A stretch of DNA of 13,098 nucleotides. Source: Bacteroidota bacterium (lineage in GTDB: Bacteria; Bacteroidota; Bacteroidia; Chitinophagales; Saprospiraceae). A program made the translations under genes and the position numbers. Within the stretch, counting starts at the first letter, position 1, and each line of letters starts with the position of its first letter. The notes beneath the pieces are model-generated. The model did not search any database, was not told the DNA's origin, and saw only the letters and a program-made list of their open reading frames with translations. Below are positions 1 through 7,153 of the stretch, piece after piece. The stretch covers positions 1-13,098 of the forward strand of contig JAGWYI010000051.1 of the NCBI GenBank assembly GCA_018969455.1, given 5' to 3'.

Positions 1-236
1 GCAAAAAAGCATTGCATTACCAAGGAATTCAGGCCAATACTTTTTTCTGGCGCACCCAGGACCAACAAGAAATTGACTACATAGAGGAACGCGACGGCAA
101 AATGTGGGCCTGCGAAATGAAATGGTCGCCCAAAGCAAAAGCGGCTTTTTCAAAAACCTTTACGCAGGCATATCCCGAACATGTACTGCAAGTTATTCAT
201 CGCGAAAATTATTATGATTGGTTGGGTGTGGGGTAA
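1..236 (+). CDS. DUF4143-domain ATPase, C-terminal fragment (5' end outside window)
   Basis: The frame is open from the left edge (first full codon at base 3) and ends at a TAA at 234-236, so only about the last 78 residues are present. The piece FFWRTQDQQEIDYIEE followed by a W-x-CEMKW segment is typical of the DUF4143 region at the C-terminus of AAA-type ATPases common in Bacteroidota. That region resembles a restriction-endonuclease-like fold (D/E...E-x-K pattern: the ID of EIDYIEE and the E-M-K of CEMKW). The N-terminal P-loop ATPase part would lie upstream and cannot be seen. The cellular role of this family is poorly defined. A TTG at base 12 could be taken for a start, but the frame continues upstream of it, and the domain is clearly cut. 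The next gene follows after 45 bp on the same strand. Confidence 0.75.
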   Translation, partial: KKALHYQGIQANTFFWRTQDQQEIDYIEERDGKMWACEMKWSPKAKAAFSKTFTQAYPEHVLQVIHRENYYDWLGVG

Positions 237-281
237 AATTTGAATAGGCCTGAAACAATTACAATAAAAAAACGAACAACG

Positions 282-770
282 ATGATTTTCAAAGTAAGCA
301 CTTCCACCATTTACCATTGCTCCCTGGAAAAAGCCTTTCAAACCCCCATGCTCGGCGATGTGACCCAAGTGCATACAGGCTACGGCATCATGCCGCGCGT
401 TACCCACACCACCGACGATGAAAATTGGGGTGTACCCGGCTCCAGCAAAAAAGTGTATGCGGCAAAATCCCTGACCCAAAAAGGCGGCTACATTTCGATG
501 GACCATGTGCTCGAAAGAATTGAAAATCAGTACTGGAAAATACAGGTCGATGATTTTCAAGCCTGGATGCTGGGATTTTACAAGTTTGTGGGCGAATGGA
601 AAACCACCGAACTGGAGCCGAATAAAATTTTGATTGAATACACCTACCACCTGCATGCCAACCAACCCCTGCTTTATCCGCTCAACTGGTTATTTGCCCA
701 CACTTTTTGGAAAACATATATGAAAAGGGTGCTCGAAAACATTCGAAAGATGACACTCACCCCATCCTAA
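282..770 (+). CDS. SRPBCC (START/Bet v1-like) family protein
   Basis: A protein of 162 residues, soluble, with no signal peptide. The sequence starts IFKVSTSTIYHCSLEKAF and ends in a long amphipathic helix (FAHTFWKTYMKRVLENI). Between them are alternating beta-strand stretches, including YWKIQVDDFQAWMLGFYKF and ILIEYTYHLHA. This strand-helix-strands-C-terminal-helix layout, with an opening 'x-I-x-A-S-x-E-x-A-F'-like line, is that of SRPBCC proteins, which bind small hydrophobic ligands in a cavity. I see no catalytic motif and cannot name a ligand. I chose the ATG at 282. The frame is open back to a TTG at 240, but those 14 residues are Lys/Thr-rich, unlike the fold, and follow the upstream stop too closely. 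The gene faces rlmN tail to tail across a repeat-filled spacer. Confidence 0.65.
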   Translation: MIFKVSTSTIYHCSLEKAFQTPMLGDVTQVHTGYGIMPRVTHTTDDENWGVPGSSKKVYAAKSLTQKGGYISMDHVLERIENQYWKIQVDDFQAWMLGFYKFVGEWKTTELEPNKILIEYTYHLHANQPLLYPLNWLFAHTFWKTYMKRVLENIRKMTLTPS

Positions 771-834
771 ATCGGAAATCAAACCTCCAATCGAAAATCG
801 GAAATCGAACAAATCGGAAATCGGAAATCAAAAA
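770..834. repeat. Degenerate 7-bp tandem repeat between convergent genes
   Basis: The whole spacer between the SRPBCC gene stop and the rlmN stop is built of units close to ATCGGAA. AATCGGAAATC occurs at 770-780, 812-822 and 819-829, and a longer run starts at 789 (ATCGAAA, ATCGGAA, ATCGAAC, then two more ATCGGAA). The period is 7 bp with an occasional 2-bp slip. It is purine-rich on the plus strand and has no obvious hairpin, so it does not look like a classical terminator for either gene. Confidence 0.8.
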
Positions 835-1920
835 CTACTTATTCGCCAGTTGCCCGCAAGCCGCGTCAATATCCTTCCCCCTGCTGCGGCGCACCGTAAC
901 CGTCACACCATGGTCGGTGAGGTATTTCCCAAAGGCCATAAGTTGTTGTTCGCCCGATTTGGTAAACGGGCTGCCATCGATGGGATTGTACTCGATGATA
1001 TTCACCCGCACGGGAAACTGGCGGCGGCACAATTGCACCAGGCGTTTGGCATCGGCGATGCTGTCGTTGTAATCCTGAAAAGCGATGTATTCGTACGAAA
1101 TGCGCCCTCCGGTTTTTTGATAAAAATATTCCAGTGCTTCCATCAATGCCTCCAGCGAATTGTGGGCATTGATGGGCATTATTTCGTTGCGTTTGGCATC
1201 ATCGGCGGCGTGCAGGCTCAAAGCCAGGTTGCTGCGAAAGCCGTCATCGGCCAGTTGGCGGATCATTTTGGAAATACCTGCCGTGCTGACGGTTATACGG
1301 CGGGCTGCCATACCCAGGCCCATTGGCGCTGGAGCCGTTAAAAACTCGATGCTTTTCATCGTTTGGGCGTAATTGAGCAGGGGTTCGCCCATGCCCATAT
1401 ACACCACATTGGTGATGCCGTGGCCGAAGCTTTCGCGGGCCTGGCGATCTACCAGCACCACCTGGTCAAAAATTTCGGAGCCTTGCAGGTTGCGTTTGCG
1501 GCCCATGCGCCCGGTTGCGCAAAATTTGCAGGTCAGGCTGCAGCCCACCTGGGTGCTCACACATACCGTATAGCGTTCGTCGGCGGGCACCGGAATAAGC
1601 ACCGATTCAATTTTATAGCCGTCGTGGGTGAGCCATTGGGTTTTGATGGTGCCGTCGTTGCTGTGTTGCGTTTTGTTTTCAAAAAGCGGATACAGGTCAA
1701 ATTGATCTTTCAGGCGCGTGCGCAAGGCCTTGGACAGGTTCGACATGGCGTCGAAATCGGTCACGGCTTTTACCCACATCCATTCCCAGATTTGTTTGGC
1801 GCGAAAACGAGGCTCTTGCCATTCGGCTAAAATGGCTTCAAGTTGCGCCAGGGTGCAGGCGCGAATGTTTTGTTTGGGCGTTGCTTCGCCTTCCGAAAGA
1901 ATCAAATCAGTTTGTAACAC
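835..1920 (-). CDS. rlmN: RlmN: 23S rRNA (A2503-C2) / tRNA (A37-C2) methyltransferase, radical SAM
   Basis: A radical-SAM enzyme that methylates C2 of an adenine in 23S rRNA (A2503) and in some tRNAs (A37), by way of a methylated cysteine. Visible motifs, numbered from the GTG at 1920, are CVSTQVGCSLTCKFC, with Fe-S cysteines at about 127, 131 and 134 and the accessory Cys at about 120. Also present are GMGEPLLNY (SAM-binding GEP), ITVSTAGI, ALSLHA, and the C-terminal RGKDIDAACGQL, whose Cys (about 355) is the methyl carrier. These positions nearly match E. coli RlmN (118, 125, 129, 132, 355). The lack of a substitution at these Cys and the DIDAACGQL end favour RlmN over Cfr. There is no ATG before about codon 67 of the open frame. 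Possible starts are GTG 1977, GTG 1920 and TTG 1905; 1920 fits family length best. Divergent from aspS. Confidence 0.93.
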   Translation of the reverse strand: MLQTDLILSEGEATPKQNIRACTLAQLEAILAEWQEPRFRAKQIWEWMWVKAVTDFDAMSNLSKALRTRLKDQFDLYPLFENKTQHSNDGTIKTQWLTHDGYKIESVLIPVPADERYTVCVSTQVGCSLTCKFCATGRMGRKRNLQGSEIFDQVVLVDRQARESFGHGITNVVYMGMGEPLLNYAQTMKSIEFLTAPAPMGLGMAARRITVSTAGISKMIRQLADDGFRSNLALSLHAADDAKRNEIMPINAHNSLEALMEALEYFYQKTGGRISYEYIAFQDYNDSIADAKRLVQLCRRQFPVRVNIIEYNPIDGSPFTKSGEQQLMAFGKYLTDHGVTVTVRRSRGKDIDAACGQLANK

Positions 1921-1925
1921 AGGAA

Positions 1926-1933
1926 CAAAGGTA
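1926..1933 (-). promoter_or_regulatory. Possible -7 box (TACCTTTG) upstream of rlmN
   Basis: On the minus strand, TACCTTTG fits the Bacteroidota primary-sigma -7 consensus TAnnTTTG. It ends 6 bp before the GTG at 1920, so transcription would begin at or near that codon, giving a nearly leaderless mRNA or favouring the TTG at 1905. I find no good TTG at the expected -33 distance, so this is weak. Confidence 0.3.
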
Positions 1934-2059
1934 CGATTTTGCCGGTTTATCTTTTTTATAACACCCAAAATGCCCACGGGTTTGGCGGTTTGGCTAAAAA
2001 ATACCCCTTAAAAACAACCCGGGCTTCGACAACATGGGATGGAATCGGCAGATTAGTCC

Positions 2060-2067
2060 TACTTTTG
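2060..2067 (+). promoter_or_regulatory. Possible -7 box (TACTTTTG) upstream of aspS
   Basis: TACTTTTG matches the TAnnTTTG consensus of Bacteroidota promoters and lies 66 bp before the aspS ATG. This would leave a leader of roughly 60 nt. The -33 element (TTG about 20 bp upstream) is not evident. Position in the divergent rlmN-aspS gap supports the call. Confidence 0.4.
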
Positions 2068-2133
2068 CGGCCGCTTGACGCATTGATTCAACAACGTTTT
2101 TTTGCTTTTTATAACCATTTAATTTCATACAGC

Positions 2134-3897
2134 ATGTACAGAACGCATACTTGTGGCGCATTACGCCTTTCGGATGTTGGCAAAACCGTAACCTTGAGCG
2201 GTTGGGTAGCGATCAGTCGCGACCTGGGCGGACTCACCTTTACCGATTTGCGCGACCGATACGGCATCACCCAATTGGTGTTCGACATGGATGACAACGC
2301 CGAGTTGTGCATGCAAGCGCGCACCCTGGGACGGGAGTTTGTGATTCAGGCTTCGGGCATCGTGCGCGAGCGGGCGAGCAAAAATCCCAACCGCGAAACA
2401 GGCGATATTGAAATAAAAGTCACCGATTTGAAAATCCTCAACGCTGCCAAAACCCCGCCTTTTACCATTCAGGACGATACCGACGGCGGCGACGACCTGC
2501 GCATGAAATACCGTTACCTCGATTTGCGCCGCAATGCGGTGCAGAAAAACCTGATTTTTCGATCCAATTTGGCCATCGAAACCCGGAAATTCCTTTCAGA
2601 ACAGGGTTTTATTGAAATCGAAACGCCCAATTTGATCAAAAGTACGCCCGAAGGCGCGCGCGACTTTGTGGTGCCTTCCCGCATGAACAAAGGCCAGTTT
2701 TACGCCTTGCCGCAATCGCCCCAAACCTTCAAGCAAATTTTGATGGTGGCCGGTTTTGACAAATATTTTCAGATTGTAAAATGCTTCCGCGACGAAGATT
2801 TGCGCGCCGACCGTCAGCCGGAGTTCACGCAGATCGACTGTGAAATGTCGTTTGTACACCAGGAAGACATCCTGAATATTTTTGAAGGGCTTACCAAATA
2901 CCTGTTTAAGCGCACCTTGGGGGTCGATTTGCCCGATTTCCCGCGCATGACCTACGATGAAGCGTTTGCGCGTTTTGGTTCCGACAAACCGGATTTGCGG
3001 TTTGGAATGGAATTCGTGAACCTGAGTGATGTGGCTAAGGGCAAAGGTTTTCCCGTGTTTGACGGGGCCGAAACCATCCTTGCAATTTGTGCACCAGGAT
3101 GCGCCCACTACTCCCGCAAACAATTAGATGAGCTGACGGAATGGCTGAAACGCCCGCAAATTGGCGCCAAAGGCCTGGTTTATGTAAAAATGGAAGCCGA
3201 TGGCAGCATAAAATCCTCCGTCGATAAATTTTACAGCCCCGACGACCTGAAGGTTTGGACCGATCGCGCGGGCGCGCAAGCGGGCGACCTTTTGCTGGTG
3301 CTATGTGGGGAAGATGAAAAGACGCACAAACAACTCAACGAGCTGCGTTTGGAAATGGGCACGCGGCTCGATTTGCGCAAAGGCGATGATTTCAAACCGC
3401 TGTGGGTGCTCGATTTCCCGCTGTTGGAATGGGATGAAGCGGCCAATCGCTTCTTTGCCATGCATCACCCGTTCACGGCGCCCAAAGCCGATGACATTCC
3501 AAAAATGGAGTCAGATGACATTCAGGTGCTGAAGAGCATGCGCGCCGACGCTTATGACCTGGTAATCAACGGGGTTGAAATTGGTGGCGGCTCCATTCGT
3601 ATCCACGACCGCGATTTGCAAAGCCGCAATTTCAAGTTACTGGGCTTTACACCCGAGGAAGCAGAAGCCCAATTCGGCTTTTTGTTGGGCGCTTTCGAAT
3701 ACGGTGCGCCTCCGCACGGCGGACTTGCATTTGGTTTCGACCGCTTGAATGCCGTCATGAATGGCGCCAATTCCATCCGCGACTTCATTGCCTTCCCGAA
3801 AAACAACCAGGGCCGCGATATGATGATCGATGCGCCGAGCGGAATCAAGGCAGAGCAGTTGAAGGAATTGGGGATTGATGTGCGCGCAGAAATCTAA
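2134..3897 (+). CDS. aspS: Aspartyl-tRNA synthetase (bacterial type, class IIb)
   Basis: This enzyme charges tRNA-Asp with aspartate in the cytoplasm, using ATP. The 587 residues match the usual bacterial length (about 590). An N-terminal OB-fold anticodon-binding domain (about 1-105) contains LSGWVAISRDLGG and FTDLRDR. The class II catalytic core has motif 2 FRDEDLRADRQPEFTQID (about 216-233) and motif 3 GGLAFGFDRL (about 529-538). Between them lies the bacteria-specific GAD insertion (about 290-420). The Leu in RDLGG sits where non-discriminating AspRS enzymes often have His, which suggests a discriminating enzyme; that is an inference from one residue. I chose the ATG at 2134 because the OB-fold starts at once (MYRTHTCGALR). 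The frame is open back to 1939, but that stretch is low-similarity sequence covering the divergent promoter region. It is followed by a strong hairpin. Confidence 0.96.
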   Translation: MYRTHTCGALRLSDVGKTVTLSGWVAISRDLGGLTFTDLRDRYGITQLVFDMDDNAELCMQARTLGREFVIQASGIVRERASKNPNRETGDIEIKVTDLKILNAAKTPPFTIQDDTDGGDDLRMKYRYLDLRRNAVQKNLIFRSNLAIETRKFLSEQGFIEIETPNLIKSTPEGARDFVVPSRMNKGQFYALPQSPQTFKQILMVAGFDKYFQIVKCFRDEDLRADRQPEFTQIDCEMSFVHQEDILNIFEGLTKYLFKRTLGVDLPDFPRMTYDEAFARFGSDKPDLRFGMEFVNLSDVAKGKGFPVFDGAETILAICAPGCAHYSRKQLDELTEWLKRPQIGAKGLVYVKMEADGSIKSSVDKFYSPDDLKVWTDRAGAQAGDLLLVLCGEDEKTHKQLNELRLEMGTRLDLRKGDDFKPLWVLDFPLLEWDEAANRFFAMHHPFTAPKADDIPKMESDDIQVLKSMRADAYDLVINGVEIGGGSIRIHDRDLQSRNFKLLGFTPEEAEAQFGFLLGAFEYGAPPHGGLAFGFDRLNAVMNGANSIRDFIAFPKNNQGRDMMIDAPSGIKAEQLKELGIDVRAEI

Positions 3898-3912
3898 ACC
3901 GTAGAATTTTGC

Positions 3913-3944
3913 AGGGAATTGCATCTAATGCGATGCAATTCCCT
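3913..3944. terminator. 13-bp-stem hairpin between convergent aspS and the regulator gene
   Basis: A perfect inverted repeat: AGGGAATTGCATC (3913-3925), a 6-nt loop TAATGC, and GATGCAATTCCCT (3932-3944). It begins 16 bp after the aspS stop and its right arm covers two bases of the regulator's TAG (3943-3945). It can fold on either transcript, so it could act as a shared bidirectional terminator. No U-tract follows on either strand, so it may instead work as a 3'-end stabilizer. Confidence 0.55.
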
Positions 3945-6822
3945 ACATATTCATCAAGTATTCCACCAAATTATCTTCAGCGGCCAGCTTGAGTTTTTTG
4001 CGCAGGCGATAGCGACTGCCTTCTACGCCGCGCACTGAAATATTCATCAAATGGGCCAACTCCTTGGTACTGAGGTTCATGCGCAGGTATGCGCTCAGGC
4101 GCAGGTCGTAAGGGCTCAAATAGGGATGGTTTTCTCGAAGGCGTTTTAAGAAATCGCCGTACACCGAATCAAAATGGACGGCAAATTGTTCCCAGTCGGC
4201 ATCCAGCTGGGCATCGTGTTGCACCATGCGCACAATGCGGTCCAGGTCTTCCCGCAGGTCTTTGCCTTCCCCATTTTTTTGAATGGCTTTTTGCAGTTCT
4301 TCCTGAATGCTGCTCAAAATGGCGCCTTTTTGCACCAGGTGCATGGTGGCCAGCGCCAGTTCCTTGTTTTTAAACTGCACCTCATTTTCCAGATTTTCTT
4401 TTTGGAGGCGATCAATTTCCTGTCGGGTTTGCTCCATTTGGCGGCGTTGTTGTTCGCTTTTTTGGAAGTGTTCTGAGGCAAGTGCGGCTTTTTCGGCCTC
4501 AAAACGCACCCTTTGGCGGCGAAATGCCTTGAAAAGCAGCAGTGCAAGCAATGCAGCATAGGCCAAATAGGCCCATGCGCCTGCGTACCAAGGAGGATTA
4601 ATGGAAAATCGGTAAATGTATTCCCGACTTTCCAAACCTGATGCCGTACGTGCTTTTACCCGAAAAGCATATGCTCCGGCCGGAAGGTGAGAAAAATCGA
4701 GTTCTGTTTTATTGCTCCACGATGACCAGTTTTTATCCAGTCCCTCCAGCATATACTGATATTCAACCGGATCAGATGTTGTATAGTGGGTAGCACTGAA
4801 TGAAAAATGGATTTTGTTGTGTTGGGCAGAAAGAATACAGGGCTGAGCCTGTCCTGCCCCACCAAATAGGATACTATCAAATGGCTCATTGAATCGCACC
4901 TGATGGAGGTGAATTTGGAGTAAGGTATCGCGTTGTTTGAGTCGTTCGGGGTTGAGGAGTACAAACCCTTTTTCGGTTCCAAAAAAAACATGTTGCGGAT
5001 CAAAGGGATAAATGTGTTCAAATCCGCCCACCAATTGGCTGGAAAGTGCCGGGAAAACTTGTTTTTGCACGTTTTTGCGCACACCTTCATCGGCAACCCA
5101 TAGCACCCCGGTTTGATTTCCCTGGCAAAACCAAATGTTGCCGCGGTCGTCTTCACGCAGGTAGCGCGTACGTCCTTGTGCAGGGTCGAGTAAGGCATTT
5201 AACTCTGGCATGGGTATAAATCGGCCCATTACGGTATCCCACTTAAAAATTCCGTGTTCGGCAGCAACTACCGCAATATCACCTATTTTGAATACATAAT
5301 TGAACAAGTCGGAGGGCAATCCATCATTTTTACCGAGTCGATGCACTTCAACGCGACGATTTCCAGGCAGCAGTTTTAATTGAAATACGCCACGGTAGGG
5401 ATGAGACATCCAAATTTGGCCGTCGGCCGAACGAACCATGATTCGACACGATTCTTCGAGGCCTGCCAATTGCCATCGATACCGCCAAGGCATTCCAGCC
5501 TTGGGTCGCGTGTACCACGACAGTCCGGTATATGTGCCTACCAGCATACTCGTATCGCTCAGCGGAAGAAAGGTCCATGCGCCTGCCTGGTCAGACAGTT
5601 GTTGTGCCATTTGGCCAGAAAGCAGGAATGCACCTTCGTGATGCCCCATCCAAAGTTGATTTCCAGGCATTTGGAGGGTCCAAACCTGGCCGGTTGTGCC
5701 GGCAGCCAACTCGAAACGATGTTGGCTAAAGGGCGATGGAGTCGGCGTCCACGCACCGATGTACAAACCATTGGATGTACCCAAATACAATAAGCCTTCA
5801 TGAATAGCCGCAGCGTAGCCAGTTCCTTCGAGATTGGGATCGGGCAAAACCCGAAAAAACGGGGCGCTCAGTTCCACCTGATCGATGCCGTTATCAAGCC
5901 CGAGCCACAGATTTCCGGAACGATCGCTAAATAGGGAAAGGATGTTATTATTTTGAAGGCCCGCGTTTTTGTCGAGCCAAAGTTGGCCTTTTCCTTGCAG
6001 GCTGAGGAGCATTAAACCGCCCAAAGAAGTACCCACGGCCAATTGTTTTTTGCCATATAAAGCAATGGAATAGATGCGTTTTTGCTTTAAAAAATCATCA
6101 ACCGTGGTTTGCCAGGGATGAATTGTATTTCCCACTGCAACAAAAAAGCCATCTTTCAAGGTGGCAATCAAGAGACTGTCGTGTCCGATTGCAATCATGC
6201 CGCTAACCGGGCTCGAAAAAGGGACATTGTTAAAAGCTGGAGAAAATTGCTGCCCGTCAAAAAATAAAAATCCATCCCGGCCGGCATCCACATACAGCGT
6301 TTGATGCACAAGCTGCAAGTACCGCAACTCACTACCGGGAAAGAATACCCGCATTTGTCCTTGTTCATACCGGAAAATACGGTCGTTGGTCCGAAACCAC
6401 ACGGCGCCCTCGGGCGTCGAACAAATATCCCAAACGTCTTCAAAACTTCGGTTGGCTTCCGGAATCGTTGAAACCAGGCTATGGTATTTCAAACGGCCTT
6501 GCCGATCAGGACAAAAAAAGCCCAATTCGCCCTGTCCGCCAACATAAACGGTGTCGGCGCCTTGTGTGTGCAAGGCGCGCACGCAAGTGCCATTGGAAAT
6601 CGGGTAGCATTGCCAAAAGGCGCCATCGAATTGCAGCAACCCCTCGTTGTTGGCAAAATACATCACGCCATCTGCACGCTGGCCAATGTCCCAGTTTTGT
6701 GTGCCAGCCTGGTATATGCGCTTGAAATGGTTGTTTACCGGTGGAAGGCCCAGGATGTCTGTTTGCCCATGGGCATTCAAGGCAAAAAGAAGGCAACAAA
6801 AAATCCCAAAGCGAATGGCCAT
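3943..6822 (-). CDS. Membrane-anchored propeller/Y_Y_Y sensor with LuxR-like HTH (putative PUL regulator)
   Basis: About 959 residues. A signal peptide or membrane-entry segment comes first (MAIRFGIFCCLLFALNAHGQ). It is followed by a long series of beta-propeller repeats of the regulator-propeller kind (for example GNLWLGLDNGI, GQIWMSHPYRG, GNIWFCQGN) to about residue 650. A Y_Y_Y (triple tyrosine) domain follows, with YQYMLEGLDKNWSSWS and LPAGAYAFRVKA. One transmembrane helix (about 749-766) leads to a charged coiled coil (about 770-860) and a C-terminal LuxR/GerE-like HTH (about 900-955, LSTKELAHLMNISVRGVEG). There is no histidine kinase or receiver domain, so the signal must pass mechanically from periplasm to cytoplasmic HTH. 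Hybrid two-component sensors with the same sensory half regulate PULs in Bacteroides. This gene is divergent from a SusC-SusD operon, which it probably controls. I chose the start at 6822 for the signal peptide; the frame runs on to 6996. Confidence 0.88.
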   Translation of the reverse strand: MAIRFGIFCCLLFALNAHGQTDILGLPPVNNHFKRIYQAGTQNWDIGQRADGVMYFANNEGLLQFDGAFWQCYPISNGTCVRALHTQGADTVYVGGQGELGFFCPDRQGRLKYHSLVSTIPEANRSFEDVWDICSTPEGAVWFRTNDRIFRYEQGQMRVFFPGSELRYLQLVHQTLYVDAGRDGFLFFDGQQFSPAFNNVPFSSPVSGMIAIGHDSLLIATLKDGFFVAVGNTIHPWQTTVDDFLKQKRIYSIALYGKKQLAVGTSLGGLMLLSLQGKGQLWLDKNAGLQNNNILSLFSDRSGNLWLGLDNGIDQVELSAPFFRVLPDPNLEGTGYAAAIHEGLLYLGTSNGLYIGAWTPTPSPFSQHRFELAAGTTGQVWTLQMPGNQLWMGHHEGAFLLSGQMAQQLSDQAGAWTFLPLSDTSMLVGTYTGLSWYTRPKAGMPWRYRWQLAGLEESCRIMVRSADGQIWMSHPYRGVFQLKLLPGNRRVEVHRLGKNDGLPSDLFNYVFKIGDIAVVAAEHGIFKWDTVMGRFIPMPELNALLDPAQGRTRYLREDDRGNIWFCQGNQTGVLWVADEGVRKNVQKQVFPALSSQLVGGFEHIYPFDPQHVFFGTEKGFVLLNPERLKQRDTLLQIHLHQVRFNEPFDSILFGGAGQAQPCILSAQHNKIHFSFSATHYTTSDPVEYQYMLEGLDKNWSSWSNKTELDFSHLPAGAYAFRVKARTASGLESREYIYRFSINPPWYAGAWAYLAYAALLALLLFKAFRRQRVRFEAEKAALASEHFQKSEQQRRQMEQTRQEIDRLQKENLENEVQFKNKELALATMHLVQKGAILSSIQEELQKAIQKNGEGKDLREDLDRIVRMVQHDAQLDADWEQFAVHFDSVYGDFLKRLRENHPYLSPYDLRLSAYLRMNLSTKELAHLMNISVRGVEGSRYRLRKKLKLAAEDNLVEYLMNM

Positions 6823-6850
6823 AAATTGAATATCAAACGTAAGTACGCAC

Positions 6851-6879
6851 CAAAGTATAAATTTATTGTGAAATACAAA
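6851..6879 (-). promoter_or_regulatory. Candidate promoter of the regulator gene
   Basis: On the minus strand TTTG (6879-6876) is followed after 18 bp by TACTTTG (6857-6851). This is like the Bacteroidota TTTG / TAnnTTTG pair but with one base fewer in the -7 box. The ATG at 6822 would lie about 28 bp beyond. An alternative box, TACGTTTG at 6841-6834, fits the -7 consensus exactly but has no -33 partner and leaves almost no leader. Confidence 0.4.
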
Positions 6880-6900
6880 TCGTGGGCCCCCTTTCAACTT

Positions 6901-6951
6901 TTGTCGTACTCTTGTCGTAGTGCAATTTTCGAATCGAGTAACAGTGTCGTA
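6901..6951 (+). repeat. Three TGTCGTA direct repeats at helical spacing
   Basis: TGTCGTA occurs at 6902-6908, 6913-6919 and 6945-6951. Starts are 11 and 32 bp apart, close to one and three turns of B-DNA, so all three would face the same side of the helix. The first two extend to TTGTCGTA. They lie just upstream of the candidate regulator promoter and between the two divergent genes, where an activator or autoregulator would bind. Confidence 0.55.
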
Positions 6952-7004
6952 TCGAAATATGACTTTATTTAAATTTGAATAACCTAATTTTGACACTCGA
7001 TTCG
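6930..7004. repeat. Inverted repeat CGAATCGAGT / ACTCGATTCG, candidate operator
   Basis: CGAATCGAGT at 6930-6939 is repeated in perfect inverted form as ACTCGATTCG at 6995-7004; arm centres are 65 bp apart. Each arm is flanked on its outer side by TGCA (6921-6924 and 7012-7015), which extends the symmetry imperfectly. The left arm lies inside the TGTCGTA repeat cluster. The right arm starts 3 bp after the candidate susC -7 box. Confidence 0.5.
6985..6992 (+). promoter_or_regulatory. Possible -7 box (TAATTTTG) for the susC operon
   Basis: TAATTTTG matches TAnnTTTG and would start transcription near 7000, giving a leader of roughly 150 nt before susC. No TTG is found at the ideal -33 distance, which would fit a promoter that needs an activator. 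It sits between the two arms of the inverted repeat. Confidence 0.35.
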
Positions 7005-7153
7005 TTTCAAGTGCAAAATATAATTTTAAAATTCAAAAAAAATCAAATTTGCATATGCCATTCTTCATGAGGATTGGTTCAGGCATTGCGTTGTATGCGA
7101 TCCTGGGTGTGCAAGTAGATTAACTGATGCTTTAACCTGAAAATTTTTGAACC

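Larger units (their letters stand above)
6823..7153. other. Divergent regulator-susC intergenic region
   Basis: A 331-bp AT-rich gap with no convincing gene. It holds the direct and inverted repeats and promoter-like boxes listed separately. It also holds several short AT palindromes: ATTTAAAT at 6967-6974, AATTTTAAAATT at 7022-7033, CAAATTTG at 7044-7051 and GCATATGC at 7051-7058. The last 100 bp before susC are less AT-rich and would form a long transcribed leader if the box at 6985 is used. I recognise no riboswitch in it. Confidence 0.7.

Noticed and set aside
150..665. Minus-strand 171-codon frame opposite the SRPBCC gene
   Set aside because: It crosses two plus-strand genes and the gap between them. 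The plus-strand frame has a coherent SRPBCC-like pattern, while this one has no recognisable features.
1363..1830. Plus-strand open frame of 155 codons opposite rlmN, with others opposite aspS (2596-3123) and the regulator
   Set aside because: All are antisense shadows of strongly supported genes; their proteins are Ala/His/Gly- or Arg/Ser-rich with no domain.
1939..2133. 65-codon N-terminal extension of aspS in the same open frame
   Set aside because: The OB-fold begins right at the ATG at 2134 and the resulting 587 residues equal family length. The extension covers the divergent promoter region and reads like non-coding sequence.
6823..6996. 58-codon N-terminal extension of the propeller regulator
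   Set aside because: A clear signal peptide starts at the ATG at 6822. The extension is not signal-like and its DNA is the AT-rich, repeat-bearing intergenic region.
7070..7104. AGGAT...ATCCT pairing with an inner GCAT/ATGC in the susC leader, considered as a riboswitch or attenuator
   Set aside because: The stems are only 4-5 bp with loose loops, there is no U-tract and no known aptamer core, so it is likely chance.
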